In this document: positions 1 to 9,620 of the stretch, in pieces | Layout: each line of letters begins with the position of its first letter | Numbering within the stretch: the stretch's first letter is position 1 | Source of the DNA: Desulfovibrio ferrophilus | Lineage (GTDB): Bacteria > Desulfobacterota > Desulfovibrionia > Desulfovibrionales > Desulfovibrionaceae | Assembly (NCBI RefSeq): GCF_003966735.1 | Contig: NZ_AP017378.1 | Span: forward strand, 1,942,905 to 2,006,904 | DNA: 64,000 nucleotides | Reading direction: 5' to 3' | Program-made: the position numbers and the translations under genes | The notes under the pieces: generated by a model | The model's database searches: none | Told to the model about the DNA's origin: nothing | The model's input: the letters and a program-made list of their open reading frames with translations, nothing else

Positions 1-776
1 GCATTCACCAGAAAATTCGCGTGGATCTCCGAAAAAATCATCCCGCCAAGGCCCTTTCCTCTGAACCCTGCCTGTTCCAGCAATCGACCGGCAGCATCGC
101 CTTCGGGATTCTTGAACACACAGCCAGCACTGGCCGCGCTGATGGGCTGCGAGGCCTTTTTCGTCGTCATATGCCGAGCCATGACCTCATCGACCAGAGG
201 CTTCTCGGCACGGATCACATCCAACTCCACACCCATAACGATGAAGTAATCGTCGTAGGTGCGCGGTGCGAAAAAGCGGTAGTCCATGCGCACATCCTCG
301 CGGCCAACCCAACGCAGTCCGCAGCAAGGACTGAACAGAAGGACCCGGGACAACACCTCGGCCATCTCGCAGCCAAAGGAGCCTGCGTTCATGGCGACAG
401 CGCCACCCACGCTGCCAGGAATGCCGACCAAACCCTCAAGACCAGAAAGGCCCTGCTTGGCACACCAGGTGAGAAGCCTGGGCAGACGCATTCCCGCGTC
501 GGCCTGCACCGTGACTCTTTCCCCGGTCTCATGAACGATTCTAGGGCCTCCGCCCTCGGGAACCCGCAACAGAACAATGGGCAGCGTGTCGTCCGACGCC
601 AAAATGTTGCTCCCCCATCCCAACACCATGGGACGGCCTCCGGCCTTTTCCAGCACGGCGGGCAACTCGTCCAGATCCCGTTCATGGCCGATGTGCACTT
701 CAGCCAGGGCGGGTCCGCCGAGTTTCAGGGTGGTTCGCTCACTCATGAGCGGTCCGGGCAACACTTTCAGTCCCAT
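1..776 (-). CDS. murB: UDP-N-acetylenolpyruvoylglucosamine reductase MurB (3' end outside window)
   Basis: MurB reduces UDP-GlcNAc-enolpyruvate to UDP-MurNAc with FAD and NADPH in the cytoplasm. Reading the minus strand from ATG 776 gives a protein starting MGLKVLPGPLMSERTTLKLG. It contains the FAD-binding segments GWGSNILASD and GIPGSVGGAVAMNAG and, further on, SAGCVFKNPEGDAAGRLL with the family's GxxFKNP-type motif. About 258 codons are present and the C-terminus lies beyond base 1. An AGAGGA ribosome site precedes the ATG. The gene starts 10 bases after the murC stop, so it is the last visible gene of the dcw operon. Confidence 0.93.
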   Translation of the reverse strand, partial: MGLKVLPGPLMSERTTLKLGGPALAEVHIGHERDLDELPAVLEKAGGRPMVLGWGSNILASDDTLPIVLLRVPEGGGPRIVHETGERVTVQADAGMRLPRLLTWCAKQGLSGLEGLVGIPGSVGGAVAMNAGSFGCEMAEVLSRVLLFSPCCGLRWVGREDVRMDYRFFAPRTYDDYFIVMGVELDVIRAEKPLVDEVMARHMTTKKASQPISAASAGCVFKNPEGDAAGRLLEQAGFRGKGLGGMIFSEIHANFLVN

Positions 777-786
777 GATCTTCCTC

Positions 787-2154
787 TTAGTTTCCCTTCA
801 GCCAGCCCGTGCCGACCTGCCAGATATTGCCTGCACCGAGGGTGATCAACAGATCATTCTCGCGCAGGACCTCGGGCAACGCCGCAGACATGGCGTCAAA
901 ATCATCAAAGAACAGCACCGGGGTCTCGGAGACCTGTCGGATACCCTGAGCCAGACTCTGTCCACTGACGCCGGGAATAGGCGCTTCGCTGGCCGGATAT
1001 ATCTCAGTCAACAGAAGCAGGTCAGCCTCGCTGAAAGCCTTGCAGAAATCACCAAACAGAGCTTGGGTCCGTGTAAAGCGATGAGGCTGAAAAGCAACAA
1101 CCAAACGCTTGCTCGGATAACATTGACGAGCGGTATTCAGGGTCGCAGCAACTTCTGTGGGGTGATGACCGTAATCGTCCACAACCGTCACGCCACCCCG
1201 TTCGCCTTTACGCTCAAAACGCCTGCCCACTCCTCCGAATTCGGCCAACCCTTCAAGGATTGCTTCCTTGGGCAGGCCGGCCTCCAGAGCGATACCGATG
1301 GCGCCCAGAGCATTCAGAACATTGTGTCGTCCGGGCTGGTTGAGGCGCGCCTCGGCCCAGAACTCACCGTCCAGATACACATCGAAACAGCTTTCAGCCT
1401 CACACTCGGTGAGCACGCCCTTGATCCTGGCGTTCTCGTCATCCAGGCCATAGGTCATCACCGGGCGGTTGATGCGAGGCAGAATCTTTCGTACCCCGGG
1501 ATCATCCAGGCAGACCACATTCAACCCATGGAACGGGACGGAATTCATAAACTCAACAAAGGAGTTCTCGATGGCATCCAGATTCGGGTAGAAATCCATA
1601 TGATCCATGTCCACATTGGTGACCACGGTGATGATGGGCATCAGGCACAGAAACGAGCCATCAGACTCATCGGCCTCGGCAATGAGGTATTCACCCTCAC
1701 CCAGCAGGGCGTTGGTTCCAAAGGTGTTCAACCTGCCGCCAATGATGACCGTGGGGTCAAGCTTGGCGGCGGTGAAGATGGAAGCCAGAAATGATGTGGT
1801 CGTCGTCTTGCCGTGAGTTCCCGCCACAGCAATCCCCGTGCGCAGGCGCATCAGTTCGGCCAGCATTTCAGCACGCGGGATGACCGGGATACCCATCTTG
1901 CGGGCCTGGGCAACCTCGGGATTGTCCTCGCCTACGGCTGTGGACTTGACCAGCACATCGGCCGCACCAAGGTTCTCGGCCAGGTGGCCCTTGTGGACCG
2001 TGGCACCCAATTCGACAAGCCGTTCGGTGACGCTGGAGCTGGCGAGGTCGGAACCGGCCACGTCGTAGCCCAGGTTCAACAGCACCTCTGCGATGCCGTT
2101 CATACCCGAACCACCGATGCCCACCATGTGTATTTTTTTGATCTTGTTTCTCAT
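787..2154 (-). CDS. murC: UDP-N-acetylmuramate--L-alanine ligase MurC
   Basis: MurC adds L-alanine to UDP-MurNAc, the first step of the peptide stem, using ATP. The 455-residue protein begins [18 protein letters not shown], with the family's N-terminal nucleotide-sugar-binding glycine motif. It carries the Mur ligase P-loop GTHGKTT at about residues 112-118 and the downstream [10 protein letters not shown] segment typical of MurC. The frame stays open upstream to 2319, but that extension lies in the murG coding end and has no Mur similarity, so ATG 2154 is chosen. The gene sits 31 bases after murG. Confidence 0.97.
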   Translation of the reverse strand: MRNKIKKIHMVGIGGSGMNGIAEVLLNLGYDVAGSDLASSSVTERLVELGATVHKGHLAENLGAADVLVKSTAVGEDNPEVAQARKMGIPVIPRAEMLAELMRLRTGIAVAGTHGKTTTTSFLASIFTAAKLDPTVIIGGRLNTFGTNALLGEGEYLIAEADESDGSFLCLMPIITVVTNVDMDHMDFYPNLDAIENSFVEFMNSVPFHGLNVVCLDDPGVRKILPRINRPVMTYGLDDENARIKGVLTECEAESCFDVYLDGEFWAEARLNQPGRHNVLNALGAIGIALEAGLPKEAILEGLAEFGGVGRRFERKGERGGVTVVDDYGHHPTEVAATLNTARQCYPSKRLVVAFQPHRFTRTQALFGDFCKAFSEADLLLLTEIYPASEAPIPGVSGQSLAQGIRQVSETPVLFFDDFDAMSAALPEVLRENDLLITLGAGNIWQVGTGWLKGN

Positions 2155-2185
2155 TGTATTACCTGTCGGTTCATGTTTCGGGAGA

Positions 2186-3277
2186 TCAGTTCCCGGCCAT
2201 CTCCTCGATGGCGTCCACCAGTCGCTTTGCAGCGTCCGGTCGCCCCAGGGAACGTGCCGCTTCGCACATCTGCGAGAGCCGTTCTGGAGCTTCGAAAATT
2301 TTGTATAACGAATCCGCAAGGTCTATTTCATCCAGCAGATTCTGCATCAGAATCACTGCGGCACCGCCACGCTCCAGATATTGGGCATTGGCTAGCTGAT
2401 GATTATGTGTGGCCTGCGGAAACGGAATCAGCACGCTGGCCTTGCCCACCACGGTCAGCTCGGCCACGGTTGTTGCACCAGCCCGGCAGAGCACCGCATC
2501 GGCCCAGGCATAGGCCTCGGCCATATTGTCGATAAAGGCATCAATCCGCGCGCTCTCGTCCTTCCAGCCAATCTGTGCATACGCAGCGCGGACCTCATTC
2601 AGATCCTGTTCACCAGTCTGGTGCCAGAGTTCAAAACCCTTGTCCCTCAAACTCTGTAAAGAACCGGTAACGGCTTTGTTGATGGCATGGGCGCCCTGAC
2701 TGCCACCCACGATGAGCAAGCGCTTACAATTGCCCTGCGCACTCTGGGGGGCAAGCTCTGCACCCTGTTTGACCAATGCTGTGCGCACCGGATTGCCCAT
2801 CATCTCCACCTTGGCCGCATCAAAAAATCCATGTGCATCCGGGAAGCTCGTGAAGACCCGGTTCACCCACTTGCCCAGCAAGCGGTTGGTACTGCCGGGA
2901 TAGCTGTTCTGCTCATGCACGGCACACGGAACACCGCGCAAGCAGGCAGCCAGCACAGGAGCAAAGCCCGCATAGCCACCAAAGCCCAACACAACCTGTG
3001 GCTTGAAACGAAGCATCAACCACCAGGAGCGCAATACAGCCAAGCCCAAACCAAACACCGCGCCAACGGCCCTGAATCCACGACCAATGACCCCACGTAC
3101 GGGCAAACCCAAAAAACGCAGCCCGGCACGCTCCGCAAATTCCCGCTCACGCCCGTGCTTGCCACCCACGAACAACACATCGCAATCCGGGTGGCGGCGC
3201 TTGATTTCCTCGGCCACAGCCAGGGCCGGGAAAATATGCCCACCAGTTCCGCCGGTGGTCAGCACGATACGCTGCAT
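2186..3277 (-). CDS. murG: UDP-GlcNAc:lipid I N-acetylglucosaminyltransferase MurG
   Basis: MurG makes lipid II by adding GlcNAc to undecaprenyl-PP-MurNAc-pentapeptide at the inner face of the membrane. The 363-residue protein starts [19 protein letters not shown], with the GGTGGH loop. It has a second glycine-rich loop, [11 protein letters not shown], and the UDP-GlcNAc-binding stretch [11 protein letters not shown], both typical of this GT28 enzyme. The ATG shares four bases (ATGA) with the ftsW stop, which fixes the start although the frame is open to 3508. Confidence 0.97.
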   Translation of the reverse strand: MQRIVLTTGGTGGHIFPALAVAEEIKRRHPDCDVLFVGGKHGREREFAERAGLRFLGLPVRGVIGRGFRAVGAVFGLGLAVLRSWWLMLRFKPQVVLGFGGYAGFAPVLAACLRGVPCAVHEQNSYPGSTNRLLGKWVNRVFTSFPDAHGFFDAAKVEMMGNPVRTALVKQGAELAPQSAQGNCKRLLIVGGSQGAHAINKAVTGSLQSLRDKGFELWHQTGEQDLNEVRAAYAQIGWKDESARIDAFIDNMAEAYAWADAVLCRAGATTVAELTVVGKASVLIPFPQATHNHQLANAQYLERGGAAVILMQNLLDEIDLADSLYKIFEAPERLSQMCEAARSLGRPDAAKRLVDAIEEMAGN

Positions 3278-4410
3278 CAGGCACGCCTCCGGGAGAGGTT
3301 CAGCAACACGCCGATACAGAAGCAGGACACGATCAGGCTTGATCCGCCATAGGACAAGAAAGGCATCGGCACACCCTTGGGTGGAGCCATGCCCAGCACC
3401 ACGGCCATGTTCAGCACGGCACCGATGGCCAAAATCAGCGTCATGCCGTAGCCGATGAAACGATCCTGTGCATTGTCCTGGTCCAGAGAAACCTTGAATC
3501 CCCGCCACAGCAACAGACCCAGCAGCGTAAAAATCAGGGACACGCCGATATAGCCCAATTCCTCACCAACCACGGCCAGAATAAAATCATTGTGTGCCTC
3601 GGGCAGGAACAGCAGCTTCTGCTTGCCCGCACCCAGCCCCGCACCGAACCAGCCCCCTGAACCAAAGGCGAACAGTGACTGGACCAGCTGGTATCCGGTG
3701 TCCTGGGCATTGCCGAAGGGGTCCAGAAATGCTGTCCAACGCTTGATGCGATACGCCGACTGGGAGATGAGCAACCAGCCACAGCCCAATCCCAGAATCA
3801 CTGAAGACCCAAGATAAACCAGGCTTGTGCCACCCACGAGGCTGACCAGGAACAGGAGCAGGCACAAAAACACTGCCCCACCGAAATCCGGTTGCAACAG
3901 CAGCAGAAGACACAATGAACCGGTGACCATGACCGGCGGCAGAAAGCCCACACTGAAGGTCTTCACCTGGTCCTGCTTATGGCTGAAGAAATAAGCCAGG
4001 TAGAACACCAGAGCGACCTTGGCGGCTTCCAGAGGCTGCATGGAGAACGATCCCAGACGCAACCAGCGCTTGGCCCCACCTGCCTCAAAGCCCAAGGGCG
4101 TGACCAAAGTGACCACAAGCAGCCCAATCACCCCGAACAGAATCGGATACGTCAGGCGGTAGTAAATCTCACGCTTAGCAAAGGCAGCCAGCCCCATCAC
4201 AATCAGCCCGGTCAGAGCGAAGACGGCCTGGCGCCTGAAGAACAGATATTTATCGCCGAAGGAACGGTCAGCCATGATGCCACTAGCGCTCATGACCATC
4301 ACCAGCCCGGCACCGATAAGCGCCAGGGTGCAGACCACAAGCACCCAGTCTACGCGCCAAGTGATAGCGTGACGGGGCAATGCCCCGGCTTCGACCACGG
4401 CCGCTCTCAT
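3277..4410 (-). CDS. ftsW: Lipid II polymerase / division protein FtsW
   Basis: FtsW is the SEDS-family glycan polymerase of the divisome and works with FtsI. The 377-residue protein is strongly hydrophobic with about ten membrane segments. SEDS signatures are visible: SFSMQPLEAAKVALVFYLA, a PEAHNDFILAVVGEELGY loop, and GMAPPKGVPMPFLSYGGSS near the C-terminus. It overlaps murD by four bases upstream and murG by a few bases downstream, so translation is probably coupled. Its place between murD and murG supports FtsW over its elongation paralogue RodA. Confidence 0.96.
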   Translation of the reverse strand: MRAAVVEAGALPRHAITWRVDWVLVVCTLALIGAGLVMVMSASGIMADRSFGDKYLFFRRQAVFALTGLIVMGLAAFAKREIYYRLTYPILFGVIGLLVVTLVTPLGFEAGGAKRWLRLGSFSMQPLEAAKVALVFYLAYFFSHKQDQVKTFSVGFLPPVMVTGSLCLLLLLQPDFGGAVFLCLLLFLVSLVGGTSLVYLGSSVILGLGCGWLLISQSAYRIKRWTAFLDPFGNAQDTGYQLVQSLFAFGSGGWFGAGLGAGKQKLLFLPEAHNDFILAVVGEELGYIGVSLIFTLLGLLLWRGFKVSLDQDNAQDRFIGYGMTLILAIGAVLNMAVVLGMAPPKGVPMPFLSYGGSSLIVSCFCIGVLLNLSRRRA

Positions 4411-5702
4411 GAATCCAGCTCCTCGAAAACGCGCTGGAAGTGCTTCCCGCGCTCCTTGTAGTTGACATACTGGTCAAAACTGGCCGTCGCCGGCGAAAGC
4501 AACATCACGTCACCCTCTTCAGCCCAGGTCATGAGCCTGCGCATGGCATTGTCCAACGTGGCTTCCCAAGCCAGGGACACATGCCCGGCCCAGGCCTTCT
4601 CAAAGACTTCGCGGCTGTCACCAAACAGGCACACAGCCCTGGCCTTGCGCCGTAACAATGGTACGAGGGCTTCCAAATCGCCCCCTTTGTACACGCCCCC
4701 AGCCAGCAGCAGCACCGGGCTCTCGAATGTTTCCAGGGCAGCGCGCAAAGCTTCCACGGTGGTTGCCTTGGAATCATCCACGAACAACACCCCCGCCTTG
4801 GTGCCTATCCGCTCCAGACGGTGCGGATACGGCTCAAAACTCTCCAGAGCTTCCCGCATGCAGCGCTCGGTGGAACCGAAGCGTTTGGTGGCCTGGAACA
4901 CGGCCTCCATGTTAGCCTGATTATGCGTACCGGGCAGGCGTTCACATTCAAAACGATCCGTGGATTCAAACCATTTTATCCGCGCCTTGGTGAAGTGGTA
5001 TTCTTCCAGCGTATCCCGCATCTCCACGGGCAGTACGGCCAGATCATCGGTGGTCATGAAAGCAAACATATTCAGCTTGGCACGGAGGTATTCTTCCATG
5101 TCGGCGTGGTAGTCCTGATGGTCAGGACTGAAATTCAACAGCACTCCGACTTCGGGATGAAAGCTGGTGCAGGCCTGAGCCTGAAAACTGGAAACTTCCA
5201 GGGCAAGGACATCAACTTCACGCCCGGAAAGCACATGCTCGGACAGGGGGACACCGATATTGCCTCCCAGGAACACGTTGAGCCCTGCATTTTGCAGGAC
5301 ATGGGCAGCCAGCCCTGTGACCGTGGTTTTTCCATTGGTCCCGGTCACGGCCAGAATGTGGCCTCCGGCGTAGCGCGAGGCAAGCTCCAGTTCGGAGATG
5401 ATTTCCGGATTTTCGCCCACGGGCAGGAGCGCCTTGACGGTCCGCACCGGAATGCCCGGCGACATGACGATCAGTTGCAGACCGGCAAAGTCCTCGGTCT
5501 TGTGAGCACCAAGTCGCAATTCCACTCCCGCTGACTGGGCATCGTGCACATAAGTCTTGTCCAGCCCGTCTTCACTGCGTTCCAGCAGGCGAACCCTGGC
5601 CCCAAGGTCAGCCAGCAGCAATGCGGCCGCACGACCGGAGCGCCCTGCCCCGACCACCGCTGCCGTCACATTCTTCAAATTGCCTGCTTTCCTGCCGAAC
5701 AT
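4407..5702 (-). CDS. murD: UDP-N-acetylmuramoyl-L-alanine--D-glutamate ligase MurD
   Basis: MurD adds D-glutamate to UDP-MurNAc-L-Ala. The 431-residue protein has an N-terminal Rossmann-like motif (VVGAGRSGRAAA), the Mur ligase P-loop GTNGKTT at residues 121-127, and NFSPDHQDYH in the central domain. A C-terminal ligase domain has FVDDSKATTVEALRAAL. Length is normal for the family. A GAGAG ribosome site lies just before ATG 5702. The gene starts four bases after mraY ends and overlaps ftsW by four. Confidence 0.97.
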   Translation of the reverse strand: MFGRKAGNLKNVTAAVVGAGRSGRAAALLLADLGARVRLLERSEDGLDKTYVHDAQSAGVELRLGAHKTEDFAGLQLIVMSPGIPVRTVKALLPVGENPEIISELELASRYAGGHILAVTGTNGKTTVTGLAAHVLQNAGLNVFLGGNIGVPLSEHVLSGREVDVLALEVSSFQAQACTSFHPEVGVLLNFSPDHQDYHADMEEYLRAKLNMFAFMTTDDLAVLPVEMRDTLEEYHFTKARIKWFESTDRFECERLPGTHNQANMEAVFQATKRFGSTERCMREALESFEPYPHRLERIGTKAGVLFVDDSKATTVEALRAALETFESPVLLLAGGVYKGGDLEALVPLLRRKARAVCLFGDSREVFEKAWAGHVSLAWEATLDNAMRRLMTWAEEGDVMLLSPATASFDQYVNYKERGKHFQRVFEELDS

Positions 5703-5706
5703 CTCT

Positions 5707-6783
5707 CTACCTCAACTTCAATGTGGACAGGGCCATCATCCCGAGCAGGATGGACAGAATCCAGAACCGTGTAATGATCTTGGATTCAGGAATGCCCTTG
5801 AGTTCAAAATGATGATGCAATGGAGCCATGCGGAAGATACGTTTGCCGCCAGTGAACTTGAAATATCCAACCTGCAGAATGACCGAGAGAGTCTCCACCA
5901 CGAACAGTCCGCCCACGATGACCAGCATCAGCTCGTTCTTGCACAGCACGGCCACGAATCCGAGGCTGCTGCCGATGGACAACGAACCCACATCTCCCAT
6001 GAACACCTGGGCCGGATAGGCGTTGTACCAGAGGAACCCGAGCCCCGCGCCAACGAGTGCCCCGCAGAACACGGTCACCTCACCCATGCCCGCCACATAG
6101 GTAATCTGCAGATACTTGGCGATGGCAACGTGCCCGGTGACGTAGACAAAGATGGCAAAGCAGCCTGCGGCCACGATGGAGGGTCCGATGGCCAACCCAT
6201 CCAATCCGTCGGTCAGATTCACGCCATTGGACGATCCCACCACAACCAGTACGGCAAAGGGCAGATAGAACCAGCCCAGGTCAGGCCGCAGTCCCTTGAA
6301 GAAGGGGAATGCCAAATGTGTGTCGTAGGCCGGCTGCTGGATAAGCAGATACATGGCCGCACCGGCCACAAGAATCTGCAAACCGAACTTGGCCTTGGCG
6401 GACAGGCCCTTGTTGTGCTTCTTGACCACCTTCAGCCAGTCGTCCATGAACCCGATGGCTCCGAACCCCACAAAGACCAGCAAGGCCAACCAGATATACA
6501 CGTTGGTCAGATCGGCCCACATGAAGACAGCAACCAGAACACCAAAGCCCATGAGCAGACCGCCCATGGTTGGTGTCCCCGCCTTGTGCATGTGTGCGGA
6601 GACGTCCTCATGGATTTCCTGACCGAACTTGATGCGCTTCAACAAGCGGATGAATGCAGGACCGACGACAATGGTAATCAACAATGCGGTCAGCAGTGCC
6701 CACACCGACCGGAAAGTGATGTAGCGAAAGACGTTGAAGATACCGACATCACTAAAGAGTGGATACAGCAGATTATAAATCAT
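5707..6783 (-). CDS. mraY: Phospho-N-acetylmuramoyl-pentapeptide-transferase MraY
   Basis: MraY attaches phospho-MurNAc-pentapeptide to undecaprenyl phosphate, giving lipid I in the inner membrane. The 358-residue polytopic protein has the family motifs [10 protein letters not shown], the aspartate-rich [18 protein letters not shown] and the late-loop histidine motif [10 protein letters not shown]. Its ATG overlaps the murF stop (ATGA). The order murF-mraY-murD is the usual dcw order. Confidence 0.98.
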   Translation of the reverse strand: MIYNLLYPLFSDVGIFNVFRYITFRSVWALLTALLITIVVGPAFIRLLKRIKFGQEIHEDVSAHMHKAGTPTMGGLLMGFGVLVAVFMWADLTNVYIWLALLVFVGFGAIGFMDDWLKVVKKHNKGLSAKAKFGLQILVAGAAMYLLIQQPAYDTHLAFPFFKGLRPDLGWFYLPFAVLVVVGSSNGVNLTDGLDGLAIGPSIVAAGCFAIFVYVTGHVAIAKYLQITYVAGMGEVTVFCGALVGAGLGFLWYNAYPAQVFMGDVGSLSIGSSLGFVAVLCKNELMLVIVGGLFVVETLSVILQVGYFKFTGGKRIFRMAPLHHHFELKGIPESKIITRFWILSILLGMMALSTLKLR

Positions 6784-8180
6784 TTGCCGCAGTCCCCTTG
6801 GTTACCCGCCAATTCGCGCACGTAACGTTCCATTTTGCAGGAGCGGGATCCCTTGACCAGCACAACGCCGCCGTCAAGATCCAACTCCGCGAGATTTGAT
6901 TTAAGATTCCGGGGTTCATCGGTCTGCATGAAGATCCCGGGCCAATCACCGTTGCCCAATCCCTGGCGCACGGCATCAGCGTGACCGCCGAACCAGAGCA
7001 GCGCCCTGGCGCCTGTCTTGGCTGCAGCCAACCCCAGTTCGCGATGCAGGTCGGCTGCGCCGTCGCCAAGCTCCTTCATTTCGCCCAGGACCAGAACAAG
7101 AGGCCGCTGGCCTGCCAGTTCGGTTGCATTGTCCATGGATCTGCGCATGGACAGGGGATTGGCATTGTAAGCATCATCTATGACGGTCCACGGCCCGGCC
7201 TCGCAAATCTGAAAGCGGTGTTCAGGCACGCTGGCGGCCAGAATCCCCGCCTTGATGGCAGCGATGTCACTCCCCATCGAATGCGCTACAGCCGCAGCAG
7301 CGATCATGTTCTCCGCGAAATAGGTGCCCATGAACGGGGCCTCGAATTCCAACACATCATCTCGGAGAGTCAGGCGGAACCGACCACTCCCATTCTCCAG
7401 TGGGCCGAGGTACTCACCCTTGTAGGGAGTCTCTGCGCCAGCGGCGGAGAACCCGATCACGTCCGGTTTGATTTCCTTGGCGCAGTCCCAAAGCAGCGGG
7501 TAGTCCATGCACACAAAGGCCGCGCCGCCATCGGACAGATAGCGCAACAGGTCGGTCTTGGCCTTGGCCACACCTTCCAGACTGCCCAGCCCTTCCAGAT
7601 GTGCGGGGCCTATATTGTTGATCACCACCACGTCGGGCCGAACCATGGCCCCAAGCTCATCCATGTCATGAGCCTGGCTGATGCCAAGCTCCAACACCCA
7701 GAAGGCCTCGGCGCCGGTCAGCCCCATCATGCACTGAGGCACACCGAGCTGATTATTGAAATTCTTGTAATTCTTACCCGTCTCGCCCACGGCTTCGAGC
7801 ATCCCGGCCAGCATTTCCTTGACCGTTGTCTTGCCCGCCGAGCCGGTCACTCCCACCACAGTGGATTGCGCGGCCATGCGCCATGCTGCACCTAAGGCGC
7901 CCAAGGCCTGCAACACGTCTCGCACCATCAACACCGGAGCACGCCCGGCCAACTCGGGCAGAGGACGCGAAACAACCACGGCGGCTGCGCCTCCGTCCAT
8001 GGCCCGACCGGCAAACTCATGCCCATCGAAATTTTCGCCAGACAGGCAAAAGAAGATCTCGCCAGGTCGCAGCACACGACTATCCGTGCACACGCCCGAC
8101 AATTGAATGTCCTGGCCGTTCTCCACGTCGCCCAACGCGCCCATGGCGATAGCAGCCTGCGTCACTGTCAGATTCAACAC
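6780..8180 (-). CDS. murF: UDP-MurNAc-tripeptide--D-Ala-D-Ala ligase MurF
   Basis: MurF adds the D-Ala-D-Ala dipeptide and completes the UDP-MurNAc-pentapeptide. The 466-residue protein has the N-terminal [14 protein letters not shown] segment shared by MurE and MurF, the P-loop GSAGKTT at residues 113-119, and the MurF-type [14 protein letters not shown] motif. Translation appears to start at GTG 8180: a GGGAG ribosome site lies five bases before it, and no ATG is well placed. The start overlaps the end of murE by seven bases. Confidence 0.96.
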   Translation of the reverse strand: MLNLTVTQAAIAMGALGDVENGQDIQLSGVCTDSRVLRPGEIFFCLSGENFDGHEFAGRAMDGGAAAVVVSRPLPELAGRAPVLMVRDVLQALGALGAAWRMAAQSTVVGVTGSAGKTTVKEMLAGMLEAVGETGKNYKNFNNQLGVPQCMMGLTGAEAFWVLELGISQAHDMDELGAMVRPDVVVINNIGPAHLEGLGSLEGVAKAKTDLLRYLSDGGAAFVCMDYPLLWDCAKEIKPDVIGFSAAGAETPYKGEYLGPLENGSGRFRLTLRDDVLEFEAPFMGTYFAENMIAAAAVAHSMGSDIAAIKAGILAASVPEHRFQICEAGPWTVIDDAYNANPLSMRRSMDNATELAGQRPLVLVLGEMKELGDGAADLHRELGLAAAKTGARALLWFGGHADAVRQGLGNGDWPGIFMQTDEPRNLKSNLAELDLDGGVVLVKGSRSCKMERYVRELAGNQGDCGK

Positions 8181-9619
8181 GCCAACTCCCGGATCACTTC
8201 GGCATCGTTGAACGGAAAACGCTCTCCGCCGATATCCTGATAGGTTTCATGTCCCTTGCCTGCCACGATGAGCACATCGCGGGGCCCCATCTCCGCAATG
8301 GCCTTGGCGATGGCCTGCCTGCGATCGGGATCCTCAATGACCTCGGCGCAACCTCCGAGCCCGGGCCGGACATCATTCATGATCTCCAGCGGAACCTCAT
8401 GGCGCGGATTGTCGGAGGTCAGAACGGCCACATCCGAGTGCCTGCACACGGCCTCTGCCATGAGCGGACGCTTGGCCTTGTCGCGGTTGCCGCCGCAACC
8501 GAACACACACAGCAGGCGTTTGAAATCGAGTTCTCGCACACCGGAGAGCACATTATCCAAGGCATCGGGGGTATGGGCATAGTCCACAAAGATGTTCAGA
8601 CCACGATTATTTTCGATACGCTCGAGACGCCCGGGAACGCCCATGAACTTTTCCAGTGCCTTGAGCTTCTTGGGTTTCAGGCCCAGAGCCAGACCGACGC
8701 CCTGCACGGCCAGCAGATTGGAGGCGTTGTGTCGTCCGATAAGCGGAGAGGACAACTCCCAAGAGTCGTCACCGAACTTCATCTTCAAGACCAGACCATT
8801 GGAGTTCATAGACCTGATCTCACCTGACAGTCCCTTGCCCTCGCCCACATTGGGGTAGCGCAAGCCGTAACCGATAGCGGGGTTGTAGCGCTGCAGCAGG
8901 ATGCGCCCGTAGGAATCGTCGGCATTGAGAATGGCGACCTTGCCGGGCTTGGAAATTTCCTCGAACAGTTTGGCCTTGGCCCGGAAATAACTATCCATGT
9001 TGCCGTGATAATCCAGATGATCCTGGGTAATGTTGGTCAGCACGGCCACATCGTAATCCAGTCCCCAGATACGATCCTGATCCAGAGCGTGGGAAGACAC
9101 TTCCATGACCACAGTATCCACACCGCTGCCAGCCATGTTGGAAACCAGCTCGTGCAACTGCCAGCAATCCGGAGTGGTCAGGGGAGCCTCGAGGGTGAAC
9201 CCTGGCCAACGGTAGCTCACCGTACCGATGACGCCGACCTTGTGCCCGGCATGGGCCAACAGATGCTCCAGCATGTAGCTGATGGTGGTCTTGCCGTTGG
9301 TTCCAGTGATACCGACGACAGTCAGGCCCTTTTCACGGGTCTTGAAATATGCAGCCGCCAACTCGCCCAAGGCACGGCGGGGATTTTCGTGCACGATCAG
9401 CTTGGCCTTGGTTCCGGCGGGCATGTGCTGTCCGCTGCGGGCAACCACATAGGCGGCACCACGAGCCACGGCATCGGGCACATAGGCCGTGGCATCCGTC
9501 GATGCACCGGGAATGGCAACAAAAACCTCACCGGGCTGCACAGCACGCGAGTCCGAACGGACCATCAGTCCATCCGCCACTTTGGCAAGCAATTCATCCC
9601 AGGTATATTCCGACTTCAT
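8174..9619 (-). CDS. murE: UDP-MurNAc-tripeptide synthetase MurE, meso-diaminopimelate type
   Basis: MurE adds the third stem residue to UDP-MurNAc-L-Ala-D-Glu. The 481-residue protein has GTNGKTT at residues 106-112, SSHALDQDRI in the central domain and DNPR at 403-406. DNPR is the motif that recognises meso-diaminopimelate (lysine-type enzymes differ there), so the cell wall should be DAP-based, in line with the lysA gene near 61 kb. ATG 9619 is chosen because it lies one base after the ftsI stop. The frame is open to 10210, but that part reads out of frame through ftsI. Confidence 0.97.
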   Translation of the reverse strand: MKSEYTWDELLAKVADGLMVRSDSRAVQPGEVFVAIPGASTDATAYVPDAVARGAAYVVARSGQHMPAGTKAKLIVHENPRRALGELAAAYFKTREKGLTVVGITGTNGKTTISYMLEHLLAHAGHKVGVIGTVSYRWPGFTLEAPLTTPDCWQLHELVSNMAGSGVDTVVMEVSSHALDQDRIWGLDYDVAVLTNITQDHLDYHGNMDSYFRAKAKLFEEISKPGKVAILNADDSYGRILLQRYNPAIGYGLRYPNVGEGKGLSGEIRSMNSNGLVLKMKFGDDSWELSSPLIGRHNASNLLAVQGVGLALGLKPKKLKALEKFMGVPGRLERIENNRGLNIFVDYAHTPDALDNVLSGVRELDFKRLLCVFGCGGNRDKAKRPLMAEAVCRHSDVAVLTSDNPRHEVPLEIMNDVRPGLGGCAEVIEDPDRRQAIAKAIAEMGPRDVLIVAGKGHETYQDIGGERFPFNDAEVIRELAC

Positions 9620-9620
9620 A

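Noticed and set aside
577-1794. Long open frame on the plus strand across murB and murC
   Set aside because: It is antisense to genes with intact Mur motifs, has no ribosome site, and its protein looks like random reading of GC-rich coding DNA.
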